64,000 bases of DNA from Candidatus Nitrotoga sp. SPKER (GTDB lineage Bacteria; Pseudomonadota; Gammaproteobacteria; Burkholderiales; Gallionellaceae), in the NCBI GenBank assembly GCA_003402285.1, contig QFXG01000024.1:124001-188000 (forward strand), written 5' to 3'. The position numbers and the translations under genes were made by a program. The notes beneath the pieces were generated by a model. It did not search any database. It was not told where the DNA came from and was given only the letters and a program-made list of their open reading frames with translations. Positions 37,533-49,512 of the stretch are shown here, piece after piece. Numbering within the stretch: position 1 is the stretch's first letter; every line of letters starts with the position of its first letter.

Positions 37533-39176
37533 CTAAGCCGCATAGTGTGCCCGATTTCGGCCAGCGCGCTTTGCTTCATAGAGAGCACTGTCGGCGCGGG
37601 AAAACACTGCTATTGGTGTAGCGTCATCGGATTGGGTGCATTGCACGATACCGATACTCACTGTCACGGAGACTATCTGACCGTTCGCACTGTAGCGCAT
37701 GTCAGTAACCTGAGAACGAATGCGTTCCGCCGTTTTGAGCGCCATATCTGCCGTTGTTTCAACCATAATAATAATGAATTCATCGCCGCCATAGCGCGCA
37801 GCGTAATCTATGCTACGAATTGACCGGCTAAGTATCTTGGCTACAGCTGTAAGTACTTCATCACCTGCGATATGACCGTGGCTGTCATTGAGCGTCTTAA
37901 AGTAATCAATATCCATCATGAGTACTGCAAAGGGCCGTAGGTTACGCTTGAATCGAGCCATTTCATCTATCAAGATCGCATCGAGTTTACTGCGGTTATA
38001 AAGACCGGTCAGACCATCGGTAATTGAGAGCGTCTCAAGCAGCTGATTTTGTTGCTGCATAGCTTGATTGGTGGCCACTATTTCGGCATGACTATGGCGC
38101 AGCTTGTCCGCCATCTGGTTAAAGATGCGAGTGAGGTGGCCGAATTCATCATTTCGTGTCACAGGTAGCCGCACATCAAGATTCCCGTCAGCAATACTAT
38201 TGGCTGCATTGATTAAATGTTGTAGCGGTGTGACGATTGAACGCCCCATCCGAAAAGCCACCGCTGTCACTATCAGAACTATTACGCACACTAATGCCAG
38301 GTACAGATTGCGCAATTTCACCCAAGTGGCGTAGACTTGAGCACGATCTTTTTCTGCCATTATCGTGACGGGTAGCGCAGCAGGTATCTCTGCCAGTCCG
38401 ATGACTTCACGATGCAATAGCCCTTGAAAGACCATGGACGTGCCCGGTTGCGACAGTATTTGTCGCAGTGCCGCGGCATCCACTGGCATTAGCTTGGTTT
38501 TACTATTCGCACGGCTACTAAGCAGTTCCCTGCCGTTTTGATCCAGTAATGACACCTCGCCCTCTGGCGACTTCGTCGAGCTTTTTAGATAGGGCTGTGC
38601 GGTACGAAGATCAAGCACCGCCACTAATGCTCCCATCAGCGCATTGTCGTACGCCAATACAGGAACCGCAACACTAAGCGTCGCGGTGGCGTGCTGTTTT
38701 TCCCAATGGGGTGGTACGAGCACAACGCCTTCGGTGAGCGCATTTTCTGACCAGCTTTGCGGTAAAATGACAGCGGAGGGTGCAGCAGCACTGCTGGCCA
38801 AAATCTGTCCGGTAGCGTCTACCACGGTTAATTCCAATATTGTGTCAAGTTTTGATTGCACCGAACGTAGATAATGCGTTAAGGCCTGCGGAGTATTATT
38901 GGATTTGTCTGCAAGCGGGCGAGCGGTGGTAGACAGTCCGTCGATGACAGCATTGGATGTGGACAATGCGCGAACTGCGCGAATGTGCTTGCTGATCCAC
39001 AGTTCTAATTCACGACTGGCCTGACTTGCCAAGGCACGCAGTTCACGGGTTACATTGTCGTTGATTTGTGCTTCGTTTTGACGGAATGACAGCAGCCCCA
39101 AGCCCAACGACGGAGTAAGCGTGGCTATGATGGCGAAAATAAAAATTTTGCTTTTAATGCTTTTCAACAATACCAT
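37533..39176 (-). CDS. Diguanylate cyclase with periplasmic sensor (Cache-like), HAMP, GGDEF
   Basis: HAMP-like region; DGLTGLYNRSKLD; RYGGDEFIIIM. Confidence 0.9.
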   Translation of the reverse strand: MVLLKSIKSKIFIFAIIATLTPSLGLGLLSFRQNEAQINDNVTRELRALASQASRELELWISKHIRAVRALSTSNAVIDGLSTTARPLADKSNNTPQALTHYLRSVQSKLDTILELTVVDATGQILASSAAAPSAVILPQSWSENALTEGVVLVPPHWEKQHATATLSVAVPVLAYDNALMGALVAVLDLRTAQPYLKSSTKSPEGEVSLLDQNGRELLSSRANSKTKLMPVDAAALRQILSQPGTSMVFQGLLHREVIGLAEIPAALPVTIMAEKDRAQVYATWVKLRNLYLALVCVIVLIVTAVAFRMGRSIVTPLQHLINAANSIADGNLDVRLPVTRNDEFGHLTRIFNQMADKLRHSHAEIVATNQAMQQQNQLLETLSITDGLTGLYNRSKLDAILIDEMARFKRNLRPFAVLMMDIDYFKTLNDSHGHIAGDEVLTAVAKILSRSIRSIDYAARYGGDEFIIIMVETTADMALKTAERIRSQVTDMRYSANGQIVSVTVSIGIVQCTQSDDATPIAVFSRADSALYEAKRAGRNRAHYAA

Positions 39177-39336
39177 CTGTATGAATTTCCTCGCTCAAAA
39201 GGCCTCGCATCTCGGCGGATCGAAATACTGAATATTGCGGTAAGCCTGAGTCTCATGATTATTAAGACCGGCACCATTACTTTGGTAAGTGCGGAATTAT
39301 ATCGAATCAATATTCCTCAGTATTATTTAGTATCAA

Positions 39337-42300
39337 TCACTTATTAATAGTTTTCGAAATCTGTGCCAGCAATGTCCGCATTTGTATGACAATGTCTCGT
39401 GCTTGTTTAATATCTTCCCTGCCCTTAAGTTGCTCTAGTGCCTGACATAATTCGCCAAAGCCCATTGCACCTACAGTTCTGGCCGATGATTTAGTGCGGT
39501 GCCCTAGGGCGCTCAGTGTTGCCATGTCTTCATGTGCCAGCGCAGTTTCGATTTCAATTATTGCTTCTTGAGTTAAGTCTAAGAACATCATGACATATTT
39601 ATGGATTTTGTCCGGATGATTTCCAAATATTTTAGTTAATATTGATAAATCGATGATGTTTGGGTCGCTTGCATTTCCAATTGCTGTTATTTTTATCGGT
39701 GTAGACTCTAGGGATGAGGCCGTTGCGGGTATGGGTATCACTTGTTCGGATCGCTGTACAAGCCATTTAGCAAGTGTCGTAAGAAGTAGCTGGAACTGGA
39801 TTGGTTTAGTAATGAAATCATCCATACCGGCGTTGGAACAGAGTGTCCAATTTTCCCGTCCAGCATTGGCAGTCATCGCAATTATCCGCGTGGCTACGAG
39901 TTTAGGATTGGCTCGAATTTGACGGGTAGCTTCAAGGCCATCCATTACGGGCATCTGCATATCCATCAGAACGCAGTCAAAATGTTTTTTGATCAACAGA
40001 TCAAGGGCTTCTTTTCCGTTGTTGGCGATGACGACGGCTGCACCGGCCTCTTCCAATAGTTCTTGGGCTACTTGTTGGTTAAAGAGGTTGTCTTCAACTA
40101 GCAGGATGCATGAGCCTTTGATTATATTAAGATCAACTGATGGCATGGTTTGAATAGCCGTAACCGGTTTGACACCTTTACCCAGTCGGGCAGTAAACCA
40201 GAAAGTGCTACCTTTGCCGGGCTGGCTGTCTACACCCACTTCCCCGCCCATCATTTCGGTTAGCTGTCGACTGATGGCTAGTCCCAGTCCGGTACCGCCA
40301 TATTTACGGGTGGTTGAAGCGTCGGCTTGATGAAATGGTTGGAAAAGTTGAGCGATTTGTTCTGCGCTTATGCCGATACCGGTATCCTGCACTTCGAAAC
40401 GTATCAGGCTGTCTACTCCGGGAGTTTGATTTTCGATAATGCGGACACGGATGATTATTTCACCGGCATCAGTAAATTTGATGGCATTACTGGTGTAATT
40501 AAGCAATACTTGGTACAACCGCAATGAGTCGCCACGAAGCGGATGGGATAAGTCAGAGCCAACGTCAAACACAAGCCTCAGATATTTGCTTGCAGCGCTC
40601 TCGCCAAGTTGGCTGGAAATATTCTCCAATATTGTGCTCAGCTCAAAATCCACTATATCCAGCTCGATTTTGCCCGCTTCTATTTTGGAAAAGTCGAGCA
40701 TTTCATTGATTAGTCTCAAGAGGTGTTGTGCTGAATGATCAATTTTTGAAACATAATCAAGCTGCTTGGGATTAAGTTCGGTACGTCGCACCAATTGTGT
40801 CATGCCAATAATACTGTTCATTGGGGTACGAATTTCGTGGCTCATGTTGGAAAGAAATTCGCTCTTGGCCTGGTTAGCGGTTTCGGCTTGTCGCTTGGCT
40901 TGTTCGAGCTCGAAAGTGCGTTCTTCAACCCGAACTTCCAGGCTTGCGTTTAAATTGAGTAAGTCTTGTTCAGCACGCTTGCGTTCGGTGTGATCAATTC
41001 CGACTGACAGAATCATTGCCATCTCGCCTGATTGACCGGAAAGGCGCGAGTGATTCCAGGTGATTTGGTATTTTTCACCTGGTTTGCTTATCAAAATCGA
41101 TTCACGTTGAATGTGCTTATATTCACCTGTAGCAAGTGCTTGCAATGCTTGTTGGGTCTCTATTTCAGTTGCTTCAGGTTGAATAGTTGCCTGAATAAAA
41201 GATTTGCCTAACAACTCTTCTTCACTGCAACCTGTTAACAATTCTCCATAACGATTCAGACTGTGTATCGATCCATTGGAGGATTGCGTCAGAATGATGA
41301 CCTGTGCGGTATCGAGTAGGCTCTTATTAAAATCCCGTTCAATTAAAATACGATGTAGCATATTGCTTAATTCTTCAGCATGCGCTGCTACTTCTTGCTC
41401 CAGCGTTTCCAACCGAAAAGATAAAGCAGTCGCGGCTTCATCCAAGCTGTCGATTTCGTCATCCAAAAAACGTCGGCCCCGTGGGGCAATTTTTGCACGT
41501 GCTTCGGCAAAAGCACTTCGACCCAGTAAAGGAATTGCCCGTACTGCTCGTGTCATGCGCTGTAAGGGTGCATTCACAAGAAAAGCTAGTAATAGTAACG
41601 AGAGTAATGATGTCGCCAATTCGGCCTGTAAGCGGCTCGCCACCGATTTGCGAATTTCGGCCAAGGACTGAGTCAAATCATCGATCACTACCAGCGTGGC
41701 ACCAGAGGACACATCACTGCCATCATTCATAGTTACAAACGATAATTCAAACTGTTTGTTCTGGTAAGGTACAACTTGCCAATTTTTTTTGCTTTGCTTC
41801 GGGGGGAAAGTTTTTAGTTGAAGGAGTAGCGGAAGATTGCGTTCGGAGCCGCTCAGAGCGACTACCTGTAAGCCCAGATTGGGGAGTGAATTTTTATCCA
41901 CAATAAAGCCGTCAGGAGCCAGCACACCAAGATCAGCCCCGGATAAACGGTTAAAGGAAACGATCACTTCTGTCAGAGAACTACCCAACACAACTACCCC
42001 AGCCACCTGGCCTGCCGACAGTATCGGAGCGGCAGCAAATTGCGTGCATGTCTGCCGACAGTGCGTCCAATGCATGGCACGCTCTTGCGAAATTACGGCA
42101 CGCACCCGGTCATTTTGCTCTATATCGGAGAGTGCATCTGCATGCCAAGTGGCCAGAGGAACACCGGCTTTGGAATACACCTTCATAGAATTGATGTCTA
42201 GATCGAGTTGTAAGACAGGCCAATAATTATCGAGGCGCTCATGCAGTCGCTTAGATATCGGTTCCAGCTGGAATACACCACCTGCGCCAACCGTTGCGAG

Positions 42301-42546
42301 CATGCTAACCATCGTTTGTAAACGCAGAGCAGAATCAGTGTGCACAGCGATAGCTTCAGAAATCAGGCGCTCGCGCGAAGCGGTATGCTGCTCTTCGAAA
42401 CGAGTCTTCAAGTCATGAAAATGCAGCCAGGAAAGTGTGCCATTAACCGAAATCATCACCACACCCAGCGTCAGTAGAACTTTCCACTTCAGGCTCAAGA
42501 ATCTGAATGTACTACGGCGTGAATCAGAGGACCGGCTATCCGACAT
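39337..42546 (-). CDS. Hybrid sensor histidine kinase (periplasmic sensor, PAS, HisKA, HATPase, REC, HPt)
   Basis: [65 protein letters not shown]. Confidence 0.92.
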   Translation of the reverse strand: MSDSRSSDSRRSTFRFLSLKWKVLLTLGVVMISVNGTLSWLHFHDLKTRFEEQHTASRERLISEAIAVHTDSALRLQTMVSMLATVGAGGVFQLEPISKRLHERLDNYWPVLQLDLDINSMKVYSKAGVPLATWHADALSDIEQNDRVRAVISQERAMHWTHCRQTCTQFAAAPILSAGQVAGVVVLGSSLTEVIVSFNRLSGADLGVLAPDGFIVDKNSLPNLGLQVVALSGSERNLPLLLQLKTFPPKQSKKNWQVVPYQNKQFELSFVTMNDGSDVSSGATLVVIDDLTQSLAEIRKSVASRLQAELATSLLSLLLLAFLVNAPLQRMTRAVRAIPLLGRSAFAEARAKIAPRGRRFLDDEIDSLDEAATALSFRLETLEQEVAAHAEELSNMLHRILIERDFNKSLLDTAQVIILTQSSNGSIHSLNRYGELLTGCSEEELLGKSFIQATIQPEATEIETQQALQALATGEYKHIQRESILISKPGEKYQITWNHSRLSGQSGEMAMILSVGIDHTERKRAEQDLLNLNASLEVRVEERTFELEQAKRQAETANQAKSEFLSNMSHEIRTPMNSIIGMTQLVRRTELNPKQLDYVSKIDHSAQHLLRLINEMLDFSKIEAGKIELDIVDFELSTILENISSQLGESAASKYLRLVFDVGSDLSHPLRGDSLRLYQVLLNYTSNAIKFTDAGEIIIRVRIIENQTPGVDSLIRFEVQDTGIGISAEQIAQLFQPFHQADASTTRKYGGTGLGLAISRQLTEMMGGEVGVDSQPGKGSTFWFTARLGKGVKPVTAIQTMPSVDLNIIKGSCILLVEDNLFNQQVAQELLEEAGAAVVIANNGKEALDLLIKKHFDCVLMDMQMPVMDGLEATRQIRANPKLVATRIIAMTANAGRENWTLCSNAGMDDFITKPIQFQLLLTTLAKWLVQRSEQVIPIPATASSLESTPIKITAIGNASDPNIIDLSILTKIFGNHPDKIHKYVMMFLDLTQEAIIEIETALAHEDMATLSALGHRTKSSARTVGAMGFGELCQALEQLKGREDIKQARDIVIQMRTLLAQISKTINK

Positions 42547-42554
42547 GAGAGTTA

Positions 42555-43766
42555 CTAAAACCGAAAAGACCCCAGTAGCATGAACATATCCCAGCGGCGC
42601 TCCAGAGCTCTAGGGTCAGGGTTATCCTGAACCGGCAAATAAGCTGTCCCATCAATGCGATGATATTCGGCACGCAACATTAACTCGGGGGTTAAGTCAA
42701 AGCGCACACCTGCAGTCCAGTCTTTGGAAAAGCGAGTAAAGCCCGGTCGGCGGGTGGCCGCAGCATATGCCTGGCCATCACGATCGTCTCTATCGGTATA
42801 CAAAACATCGTAACGTAGTATCGCTTCCCACTTGGGAGCCAATCGATAGCTGCCCTGAATATAATAACTTTGGCCACGAGTAGTGGCATCTGGAGAATTC
42901 GGACCAAAATTCCGGCTTGAAATGGGACGTAGGGCATATTCACTGGTTAGACTCCAGTTTTCAGCGTTATATTGGGCAGAAAATATCTGCACCATAGATT
43001 TCAGTTGTCCCGCTTGCAGTACATCCTTTACGCCAGGTTTATAGGGTGTATCAAATCGCAATACGGTATATCCCAAACGATATTTACCCCCGTCCCCTTC
43101 ATACATCACTTGGGAAATTTGCGCCACTTTGGGTTCGAACCTCCCATTAGGAACTAATCCAACTAAGGCCACTTTGCTCGCTTCACTACCAAGCTGGGGT
43201 TTGCCAAGGGCAAATGTTACAAACAGATTGCCAGCTTCATAATTACGATCAAGATAAAACTCTACTCCATCACCTGCAACAGTAAGATTGCGCGTGCGCT
43301 CGAAATAAATTGATTGCGGTAGGAGAACGCTGGGACGAGTAAAAGCAACATCACGTGTTTTATTATAGAGTCCATAAGAATTCTTTACGCGCCCCAGGCG
43401 AATTCCACTACGGCCTTGTTCGTTTGATGATACTGTCCAGTCGACTAGTCCATAATCCAGTCTCACCTCGCCGTTATCGGTTCCTCCGGCTTTATGTGAA
43501 AGCAACCCGGCAGACAGCTGCAAATCTGACGTCGGCCTCAGGGACGCATTGAGTCCTATTTCTCTAAAATCTGTACTCGCTTTTTTATTACTCTGACCGA
43601 GGAAGTTATTATCGCTGGTAGTCACCAATCCCTGTGTGAGAAACCCATGTAGCTGCAATTCACTACCCATCAGATTGATGGCATGCGCAAAAGTAGTCCA
43701 AAGCAATAAAGCACACGGGACAAATCTTTCAACTACAGTTTTAGCGAATTTGAAGGGTGCGTACAT
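42555..43766 (-). CDS. Porin-like outer membrane protein
   Basis: Signal peptide, repeated amphipathic beta strands, C-terminal FRF. Confidence 0.75.
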   Translation of the reverse strand: MYAPFKFAKTVVERFVPCALLLWTTFAHAINLMGSELQLHGFLTQGLVTTSDNNFLGQSNKKASTDFREIGLNASLRPTSDLQLSAGLLSHKAGGTDNGEVRLDYGLVDWTVSSNEQGRSGIRLGRVKNSYGLYNKTRDVAFTRPSVLLPQSIYFERTRNLTVAGDGVEFYLDRNYEAGNLFVTFALGKPQLGSEASKVALVGLVPNGRFEPKVAQISQVMYEGDGGKYRLGYTVLRFDTPYKPGVKDVLQAGQLKSMVQIFSAQYNAENWSLTSEYALRPISSRNFGPNSPDATTRGQSYYIQGSYRLAPKWEAILRYDVLYTDRDDRDGQAYAAATRRPGFTRFSKDWTAGVRFDLTPELMLRAEYHRIDGTAYLPVQDNPDPRALERRWDMFMLLGSFRF

Positions 43767-44211
43767 TATTAGTGACCTCGCTTGTTTTTATATAGCCAAT
43801 CGCCCCTGGGGTTGATGCTATTTTAGATAGCATTTCTTGCAAAGAGACAACTTGCTCTGGATATTGACCTTGTCCGGAAAATACCTGCCGATCCCACGCT
43901 AATCGCAATTGATGGGGGAATACTTGCAGAATATTTTTGCTGAATGCGCCATGCTCCGGCGTATCATCTTTCATCACGAATACCTTGACCGGTGTATCTG
44001 CTGGCCATTTGTTGAGGCGCATGCCAAAGATAGCGCGTAACGAGCTTCGGGAAATTGTGTTTTCGCTGGTTGAAGGGAATGCAATGACAACAATAGTGGG
44101 TTCTTGATTATCGGCATAAGAATTTGTAGTAACCAGAAATGCCCCTAGTATGTAAAGCGAACAGACTCGCCAAAACAACGCAAAAGTATTGATACTGAGA
44201 AGATTTTTCAT
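43741..44211 (-). CDS. PstS-like phosphate/anion-binding periplasmic protein (short form)
   Basis: ISRSSLRAIFGMRLNKWPADTPVKVFVMKDDTPEHGAFSKNIL, PGAIGYIKTSEV. Confidence 0.7.
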   Translation of the reverse strand: MKNLLSINTFALFWRVCSLYILGAFLVTTNSYADNQEPTIVVIAFPSTSENTISRSSLRAIFGMRLNKWPADTPVKVFVMKDDTPEHGAFSKNILQVFPHQLRLAWDRQVFSGQGQYPEQVVSLQEMLSKIASTPGAIGYIKTSEVTNNVRTLQIR

Positions 44212-44417
44212 CGCTGAAATGGGATACAGTCGAATAAATTTGAATAAAGGTTGATAAAAGTCGGATTCAGTACGTTGTTTTTCACATCAAGCTTTGCGCC
44301 TGTCGGATTTTTGACATAAAAATCATGCATTGGTAGAGAAGTCATATGATCAGCACTGGCATCTGCATCATAACGATTGAAGGTGTGTCCAGGAGAATTC
44401 CACTGCACGTATTGCAT
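44208..44417 (-). CDS. Hypothetical 69-aa ORF, possibly a gene remnant
   Basis: ATGA overlap with the PstS-like start; no RBS seen. Confidence 0.3.
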   Translation of the reverse strand: MQYVQWNSPGHTFNRYDADASADHMTSLPMHDFYVKNPTGAKLDVKNNVLNPTFINLYSNLFDCIPFQR

Positions 44418-44707
44418 GATTTGTGAAAGCAGTATCTTATCAATGTATCCCCCCTGAATTTATTAAACCCATAACTAGTATAAATATTTAATTTTAAATT
44501 ACGGACACTCATGAATCATTCAGAAAATATTGCCCATATATGGATTGGTAAGGTGTTTGTTTCGGATAAAGCAAACATTAATTTGTCCGACGATAAGCTT
44601 AAGACGAACAGATTTATAGCTACTTAATTTCTGGTTTCTCACTTTGCACTTATCGAATGATTATGGTTATGAATCACATACAGCTTTAACAATGTTGCTC
44701 ATAACGG

Positions 44708-45148
44708 TTATTTACCTTGGCAAAATCGGGTAATAACGGCTGCCAGTTCATCCCGTGCAATTGGTTTTATCAGCGTTCCTAAAGAAACCAAGCCAAGCTT
44801 GCTGGAATACATATCCATTCCGGACAATAGATGTTGTTGGGCTCCTGAAATCAGAATGACGTCACCAACGTAACCCTGCATACCCAGATGCATCAGGAAA
44901 CCAACACCGTCCATTCCAGGCATGCTGAGGTCGCATATCAATATATCCGGCTGTGATGATAACCCGGCTAACATGGTTAGTCCCTGCTCACCATTTTCCG
45001 CTCTAAGAACTTCGGCAACGCCTAATTCGAGCAGCATATCGCCAACAAATTCGAGTGTGAATTTGTCATCGTCCAGCAACATTACACGTAGATTTTTTGC
45101 TGCGATCATTTGTGCGGTGCTGTTCTTATTCGTGTCAACTCCAACCAT
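44708..45148 (-). CDS. Single-domain response regulator
   Basis: VMLLDDDKFTLEFVGDML, ILICDLSMPGMDGVGFL. Confidence 0.88.
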   Translation of the reverse strand: MVGVDTNKNSTAQMIAAKNLRVMLLDDDKFTLEFVGDMLLELGVAEVLRAENGEQGLTMLAGLSSQPDILICDLSMPGMDGVGFLMHLGMQGYVGDVILISGAQQHLLSGMDMYSSKLGLVSLGTLIKPIARDELAAVITRFCQGK

Positions 45149-45663
45149 ATAAACTCCTCATTAATATTTTATCTGGCTCCACGAAAAATAGAGTTTGTAA
45201 TTAATTTTCAATTATTTACAAAATAAATCAATCTGTTCGTCCTGCATTTGTTGAAGGATGAGCAGATGTGTTTTTTGCCAAGCGATAAAAATTCGTTCAG
45301 TTGCCGTGCATCATGATGTCTTTACTTCTGCCCAATTCTGATTAATTTTATTTGCTAGTTTGTACAGTGCATGTGGCTAATTCAGTTCTGGTCTAGTCTC
45401 AGTGAAAACAGGTTTTCTTGAGGCATTTGCTTTAATTTACGAGGTTAAATTTATAAATAAACCTGTAACCAACAGATTGAATGTTTGAAAATTCAGTGTA
45501 GCTTCAATATTCCTGAAATAAATAAATGTACTATTTTTGCAGTGTCGTACAGGTAAGCCTAATCTCGGCTGTGCAACGGAAAGCTTTAGGAAACACCTGT
45601 AAAATTTATAATAATTTAAACATAAAGTCCACCAATCGGTGATATGTTGAGGTAAGCAGCAAC

Positions 45664-45990
45664 TTAGCAGCAACGCTGAATGCCGCGCCATTTTTGTTGT
45701 TGCTGGCAAAGGAAAAAGTCTTTGCGCGTTAGCGGCGGAGTATCAGGATAATTGGTGGTATGTTGTGTAATGTAGCGTTCGTAAGCATCATCCCCACTTA
45801 ATTCGCGAATAGTGCGCCATACATATATCAATAATGGGAGTGGGTCGATATGGATGGTGTTTGTATTGAGTGTAATACTTTGTGCAATGTGCCTGCTTAC
45901 ATCCTGGGCAGTTTCAAATACAGGCAAACTAGAATCACTTACTGCGGGTAATAATTCATTCGCACTTTTTGTGATCAATCTCGTCTCCAT
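45664..45990 (-). CDS. YbdD/YjiX family protein
   Basis: GDDAYERYITQHTTNYPDTPPLTRKDFFLCQQQQKWRGIQRCC; downstream of cstA. Confidence 0.8.
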   Translation of the reverse strand: METRLITKSANELLPAVSDSSLPVFETAQDVSRHIAQSITLNTNTIHIDPLPLLIYVWRTIRELSGDDAYERYITQHTTNYPDTPPLTRKDFFLCQQQQKWRGIQRCC

Positions 45991-48095
45991 GCTTTCTCCA
46001 TTCCAGCCAAATGATGTGACACCTCAGACAGCGGAGGTACCGGTTTGCCTTTCAGGTAACGGACACAAACACGCAGCATGTCGAACACGATTAACCATAG
46101 CATGCAGACAAAAAACAGGGTCAGTACCGCATCAAGACGCTGATTAAAGATGAGCTGTGGTGCGATGGCTGCTTTTTCTGGAGAAAGAAGGCCTGATGCG
46201 AGTTTTGTGGCGAGGTCATTGGCAGCTGCGAGGAAGCCGATACGCACATCTGTGCTGGTGATTTTTTCCCACGCTGCACTGCTGGTAATTATGATTAACC
46301 AGGTAAGTGGCAAAGCTGTGATCCAAGCATATCTTAGTTTGTCGGACTTAATCAGGATACCAGTTGCGACACATAGCGCGATGGCTGCTAGGATTTGATT
46401 TGAGATGCCAAACAGCGGCCACAGAATATTAACACCGCCATTGGGATCGATCACGCCAATATATAAAAAATAGCCCCACGCAGCCACAATGATGCCGCTA
46501 CTCAGCAATACCGAGGGATACCATGAGGTGCGTCCCAGTGGTTTCCAGACATTGCCCAGCATATCTTGTAGCATGAAACGGCCAACACGCGTACCCGCAT
46601 CCAGCGTTGTGAGAATGAAGATGGCCTCGAACATGATGGCAAAGTGATACCACATAGCAAGCATGCCTTGACCAAATGCACTACCAAAAATACTAGCCAT
46701 GCCGACTGCCAGTGAGGGCGCACCACCCGTGCGCGCGAACAGAGTCGCTTCACCCATCTGCTGTGCCAGCAGATTCATTTGCGCCACTGTAACCGGAAAG
46801 CCCCAACTGGAAATTTTTGCCACCGCATCTGCCGCCTCCTTGCCGACTACGCCAGCAGGAGAATTAATGGCGAAGAACACACCGGGGTCTAACACCGTAG
46901 CTGCGATGATTGCCATTATTGCAACGAAAGATTCCAGCGCCATGCCACCAAAGCCGATCATGCGGATGTCGCGCTCATTGCTAAGGAGCTTAGGTGTCGT
47001 ACCGGAGGCGATCAGAGCATGAAAGCCAGAGATTGCACCACAGGCGATGGTGATAAATACGAAAGGGAATAACTTACCTCCAAAAATAGGGCCCGTCCCG
47101 TCGATGAATTGGGTAAGTGCCGGCATTTTTATGTTCGGTTGCATCCATACAATGGCTAGCATCAACAGTATGATGGTACCGAGTTTTATGTAGGTAGATA
47201 GGTAATCGCGAGGCGCGAGCAACAGCCATACGGGTAGAATTGCTGCTGCAAAACCGTAAGCAATGACCATCCAGGCTAATGGCAGACCGGGATAATCAAA
47301 AAACGCGCGTAGGTTCTGTTGGTGTTCAATCCATCCACCGCCTGCCACAGATAATAGTAATAAGATGACCCCAAGTAATGAACCTTCAAGCACACGGCCC
47401 GGGCGGATGGTACGCATGTATAGACCCACCAACATAGCGATGGGGATCGTGGCAGCTACGGTAGAAGTAGCCCAGGGACTGTGTTTCATGGCATTGACCA
47501 CTACCAAGCCCAGCACCGCGATAAGGATAATCATGATAAACAGTGTGGTGATTAGTGCGGCAAGGCCACCGATGGCACCCAGTTCGTCTCGCGCCATTTG
47601 ACCCAAGCTACGGCCATTACGACGGGTGGAATAGAATAATGTGACCATGTCCTGCACACAGCCACCGAGTACTGCGCCGAATAATATCCACAGCGTACCT
47701 GGCAAGTAACCAAACTGGGCAGCTAGAGTCGGCCCGACCAGAGGTCCTGGTCCCGCAATGGCGGCAAAATGGTGGCCAAATACGATCCAGCGATTGGTTG
47801 GAATATAATCTCGGCCGTTATTGAGTCGTTCTGCGGGTGTAGCACGAGTCGGGTCAATGAGCAGGACTTTGGTGGCAATCCATGTTGCATAGAAACGGTA
47901 GGCAATCGCATATACGCACAGCGCGGCTGTGACAAACCACAGTGCATTGATCGACTCGCCACGATTCAGTGCTATACCACCCAATGCGGCGGATCCAAGC
48001 AAAACAACGGCAATCCAGATAAGGACTGATACCAATGGATTTTTCATAGTAAATTTTTTTTCATGAGGGGGCTCTGGCAAGTAATTTTTAGGCAA
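45975..48095 (-). CDS. cstA: Carbon starvation protein CstA
   Basis: HHFAAIAGPGPLVGPTLAAQFGYLPGTLWILFGAVLGGCVQDM. Confidence 0.95.
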   Translation of the reverse strand: MPKNYLPEPPHEKKFTMKNPLVSVLIWIAVVLLGSAALGGIALNRGESINALWFVTAALCVYAIAYRFYATWIATKVLLIDPTRATPAERLNNGRDYIPTNRWIVFGHHFAAIAGPGPLVGPTLAAQFGYLPGTLWILFGAVLGGCVQDMVTLFYSTRRNGRSLGQMARDELGAIGGLAALITTLFIMIILIAVLGLVVVNAMKHSPWATSTVAATIPIAMLVGLYMRTIRPGRVLEGSLLGVILLLLSVAGGGWIEHQQNLRAFFDYPGLPLAWMVIAYGFAAAILPVWLLLAPRDYLSTYIKLGTIILLMLAIVWMQPNIKMPALTQFIDGTGPIFGGKLFPFVFITIACGAISGFHALIASGTTPKLLSNERDIRMIGFGGMALESFVAIMAIIAATVLDPGVFFAINSPAGVVGKEAADAVAKISSWGFPVTVAQMNLLAQQMGEATLFARTGGAPSLAVGMASIFGSAFGQGMLAMWYHFAIMFEAIFILTTLDAGTRVGRFMLQDMLGNVWKPLGRTSWYPSVLLSSGIIVAAWGYFLYIGVIDPNGGVNILWPLFGISNQILAAIALCVATGILIKSDKLRYAWITALPLTWLIIITSSAAWEKITSTDVRIGFLAAANDLATKLASGLLSPEKAAIAPQLIFNQRLDAVLTLFFVCMLWLIVFDMLRVCVRYLKGKPVPPLSEVSHHLAGMEKAWRRD

Positions 48096-48390
48096 GAATA
48101 TAATTATAAATTATGACATGCCCCGCACCTATTTACTGTCTTCCCTGATCTTAAGTCATGCAACGATCTATCTTAAACTTGTACAGTAGGCATTATTAAA
48201 AATGACAAGCCTTGTTAAGATAGTGTTGTCGAAGGTTATGATTTATAATTTCTATATCAATTCAATTTGATAACAACGTCTTTGGTTTGTATTTGAGCCG
48301 GTACTAAGATTGCGTTTAAACTAAACTCTTGAACCCTCATTGACAAACACTGTCAAAATGTTTGCATAATTTATCGTGTAGGAGATTGCT

Positions 48391-49374
48391 ATGAAAGCAC
48401 CTATTCGCATCGCTATCACTGGTGCTGCTGGTCAGATCAGTTACAGTCTTTTGTTTCGCATCGCCAATGGTGATATGTTGGAACTCGAACAGCCCATCAT
48501 CTTGCAACTGTTGGATATACCACAAGCACAGCAAACGTTGCGCGGAATAGCGATGGAATTGGAAGATTGTGTGTTTCCCATGTTGCAGCAGGTTGTTATT
48601 ACCGATGACCCCAAGGTTGCTTTCCGAGATGCAGAAATTGTTCTGATGGTTGGCGCGCGTCCGCGTAGCAAGGGCATGGAACGCAATGAACTAATCGAGA
48701 TTAACGCTGGTATTTTCGCCGAACACGGCAAGATTCTCAATGCATTCGCGGCACCTCATGTCAAAATTTTAGTGGTAGGCAATCCGGCTAATACCAATGC
48801 ACTAATTATCATCCATAACACTCCTGATCTTAACCCAAAAAATATCAGCTCTATGATGCGGCTTGATCACAACCGCGCCATCGCGCAGGTAGCGCGTAAG
48901 CTTTCCGAACCTATTGGTAGCATCAAAAAAATGGTGGTATGGGGCAATCATTCCGGTACGCAATACCCCGATCTGTCCCATGCTGAGTTACGAGGGCGCA
49001 ACATCCAGGATATTCTGCACGATCATAATTGGATTGAAAGCGAATTTATCCCCACTGTGCAAAAGCGTGGTACGGTGGTGATCGAAGCGCGCGGTTTGAG
49101 TAGCGCTGCCAGCGCTGCCAACGCCGCTATTAGTCATATGCATGATTGGATACTTGGTTCACACCACGGTGATTGGGTCACCATGAGCGTATTATCGGAT
49201 GGAAGCTATGACATACCAGCAGGCGTGGTGTATGGTTTTCCGGTTATTTGTCATAATGGCGATTACCAAATTGTGCAGAATCTGCCGATAAATGAACTTG
49301 GACATCGACATATGCTGGAAAATTATCGTGAATTATTGAAAGAAAGAGAGCAAATAAAATATTTGCTAGGTTAA
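48391..49374 (+). CDS. mdh: Malate dehydrogenase
   Basis: [38 protein letters not shown]. Confidence 0.95.
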   Translation: MKAPIRIAITGAAGQISYSLLFRIANGDMLELEQPIILQLLDIPQAQQTLRGIAMELEDCVFPMLQQVVITDDPKVAFRDAEIVLMVGARPRSKGMERNELIEINAGIFAEHGKILNAFAAPHVKILVVGNPANTNALIIIHNTPDLNPKNISSMMRLDHNRAIAQVARKLSEPIGSIKKMVVWGNHSGTQYPDLSHAELRGRNIQDILHDHNWIESEFIPTVQKRGTVVIEARGLSSAASAANAAISHMHDWILGSHHGDWVTMSVLSDGSYDIPAGVVYGFPVICHNGDYQIVQNLPINELGHRHMLENYRELLKEREQIKYLLG

Positions 49375-49512
49375 ATACCATAAATAATTCATGTGGTTGC
49401 TTTATTTAACTTCAGCATCTGGATATGTAAAAGTCAAAACCTAGCGCAGTTAGGTGACCTTACTCGGTAACAGTAAATTAAATTGTCTATTACACAATAA
49501 CTTAGATGCTAA

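Noticed and set aside
45437-45709. 90-aa minus-strand ORF downstream of the YbdD-like gene
   Set aside because: No recognisable domain, overlaps the YbdD-like 3' end
48299-48314. CGGTACTAAGATTGCG upstream of mdh as sigma-54 promoter
   Set aside because: Only GG/GC and spacing fit; most of the -24 element deviates
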